Assembly: GCA_030594675.1 (NCBI GenBank)
Contig: JAUVES010000030.1
Span: forward strand, 1-7,139
DNA length: 7,139 nucleotides
Origin: Candidatus Nanohaloarchaea archaeon
GTDB lineage: Archaea; EX4484-52; GLR71
Direction of reading: 5' to 3'
A model generated the notes under the pieces. That model made no database searches. It had not been told where the DNA came from and saw only the letters and a program-made list of their open reading frames with translations. A program made the position numbers and the translations under genes. Each line of letters begins with the position of its first letter. Positions within the stretch are counted from its first letter, which is position 1. Below are positions 6,409-7,139 of this stretch, piece after piece.

Positions 6409-6420
6409 CTATATATATAG
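6409..6420 (-). promoter_or_regulatory. Candidate TATA element of the giant gene (palindromic CTATATATATAG)
   Basis: A perfect 12-bp palindrome sits 55-66 bp upstream of the ATG at 6354. If it is an archaeal TATA box, transcription would begin about 26 bp downstream, near 6388, giving a leader of roughly 34 nt that contains the GGTGA site. Being a palindrome it could also be read on the plus strand. No experimental support; AT-rich DNA gives such matches by chance. Confidence 0.35.
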
Positions 6421-6560
6421 TTAATTCTTTATCGATTTTTGTGTTAAGTGTTATCTCAAATATGTGTAGAAAGTTGCATTGTTTAACTGTGAAAAATCTT
6501 TGTTTTGGTTTGTGTCTTTTAATGAATAAATTTTAGAGGGAGTTAAAGGTCATACAAAAT

Positions 6561-6570
6561 ATTTATTAAT
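6561..6570 (+). promoter_or_regulatory. Candidate archaeal TATA box of surE (atTTTATTAAT-like)
   Basis: ATTTATTAAT is centred about 25-26 bp upstream of the surE ATG at 6591 and is preceded by the A-rich ACAAAAT, which could be the BRE. There is no Shine-Dalgarno close to the ATG (TTTCATAAGTTTCTGT precedes it). This geometry fits a leaderless archaeal transcript starting at or next to the ATG. It is an inference from spacing and base composition. Confidence 0.45.
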
Positions 6571-6590
6571 TATCTTTCATAAGTTTCTGT

Positions 6591-7139
6591 ATGACAGATA
6601 TTTTGCTTACAAATGATGATGGGTATAATTCTGCCGGGTTTTTTCCTCTGCTCAAAGCATTGTCAGGAGAGTTTTCTGTCGTCCCTGTAGTTCCAACTTC
6701 ACAGAAAAGCTGGATGGGAAAAAGGATTACATGCGGAGAGATTGAGATTTCAAAGTCAAAAATTGGGCAGTTTGATGCTTACTTATGCAGCGGGACTCCT
6801 GCGGACTGCGTGCAAGTAGGGATTTATGATGTTCTTGATGCAAGACCAAAAGTTGTTGTTTCGGGAATAAATCTTGGCGACAATATGGGCCATGGGAAAA
6901 TTCTAAGCTCGGGGACTGTCGGTGCTGCGATGGAAGCTTCAATTGACGGGCTGAAAGCTGTATCAGTTTCACTCCATGTACCTGAAGACAAGAAGAATGC
7001 TGACTTTTTTGACCCTAAAAATTACTGCATCTTTGAAAATGCTGCAAAGATTGCACTTAAAGCGGTCAGGATACTTATAGATAAAAAATTTTGCGAAGGG
7101 ATTGATCTTGTGTCTGTCAATATTCCGTTTGATGCTGGA
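6591..7139 (+). CDS. surE: 5'/3'-nucleotidase SurE (N-terminal 183 residues; 3' end outside window)
   Basis: SurE is a cytoplasmic, divalent-metal-dependent phosphatase that releases phosphate from nucleoside 5'- and 3'-monophosphates. The protein starts MTDILLTNDDGY, the family signature, with the metal-binding pair Asp9-Asp10. Ser40 (in QKSWMGKRIT) and Asn94 (in VSGINLGDN) take the places of the other two metal ligands. Further family blocks are CSGTPADCV (66-74) and SSGTVGAAMEA (106-116). An in-frame TAA at 6567 and the signature at the very N-terminus fix the start at 6591. Family members are about 250 residues, so roughly 70 are missing past the edge. The variant SWMGKRIT in place of the common bacterial SG-rich loop is, to my knowledge, more like archaeal members. 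The gene is divergent from the giant gene and shows no functional link to it. Confidence 0.95.
   Translation, partial: MTDILLTNDDGYNSAGFFPLLKALSGEFSVVPVVPTSQKSWMGKRITCGEIEISKSKIGQFDAYLCSGTPADCVQVGIYDVLDARPKVVVSGINLGDNMGHGKILSSGTVGAAMEASIDGLKAVSVSLHVPEDKKNADFFDPKNYCIFENAAKIALKAVRILIDKKFCEGIDLVSVNIPFDAG

Larger units (their letters stand above)
6355..6590. other. Divergent intergenic region
   Basis: This is an AT-rich gap of 236 bp between the two divergent starts. It holds the candidate promoters of both genes. I see no RNA gene, no clear terminator hairpin and no coding potential in the middle part (about 6421-6555). No terminator is expected, since both genes are transcribed away from the gap. 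Confidence 0.7.

Noticed and set aside
6355..6590. Small RNA or riboswitch in the divergent intergenic region
   Set aside because: The region is AT-rich without a stable hairpin or recognisable conserved element, apart from the short palindrome at 6409-6420.
6727..6972. Minus-strand frame of 81 codons
   Set aside because: It is antisense to surE, whose conserved family motifs fill the same stretch on the plus strand.

Overview
The window holds two divergently oriented genes, both running off an edge, separated by an AT-rich gap of about 236 bp. Bases 6354 down to 1 (minus strand) form one uninterrupted reading frame of 2118 codons. It encodes a very large secreted, multidomain, probably carbohydrate-binding surface protein whose C-terminus lies outside the window. 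Bases 6591 to 7139 (plus strand) encode the first 183 residues of a SurE-type 5'-nucleotidase.

Layout of the giant protein, N to C: signal peptide (1-25); an unrecognised beta-rich region (26-385); two copies of a six-Cys motif (391-438); a CBM6/CBM35-like beta-sandwich (446-592); a CBM9-like domain (606-985) that appears to be split by an inserted second beta-sandwich (about 729-890); three more Cys motifs (993-1099); a Ser/Thr/Pro linker; a right-handed beta-helix (1128-1598); a second copy of the linker; a second beta-helix (1630-2080); another Ser/Thr/Pro linker; and the first residues of what looks like a bacterial/archaeal Ig-like domain (2103-2118). The two beta-helices have nearly identical N-terminal and C-terminal caps, but their central coils do not resemble each other. 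This is the most striking feature of the window.

Organism: most likely an archaeon, perhaps of the DPANN/Woesearchaeota type, or another uncultivated lineage known from metagenomes. The hints are the Cys motif (CxDxIxNQGE...GxDCGGPC), which I associate with such genomes; a GGTGA ribosome-binding site before the giant gene; and a TATA-like box about 26 bp upstream of the surE ATG with no Shine-Dalgarno, as in archaeal leaderless transcripts. None of these is conclusive, and the taxonomic call is an inference.

The two genes show no sign of working together. SurE is a cytoplasmic housekeeping phosphatase. The giant protein would act outside the cell, with several sugar-binding modules presenting two beta-helices that could be polysaccharide-acting or adhesive. 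All short open frames elsewhere in the window are shadows of these two genes.
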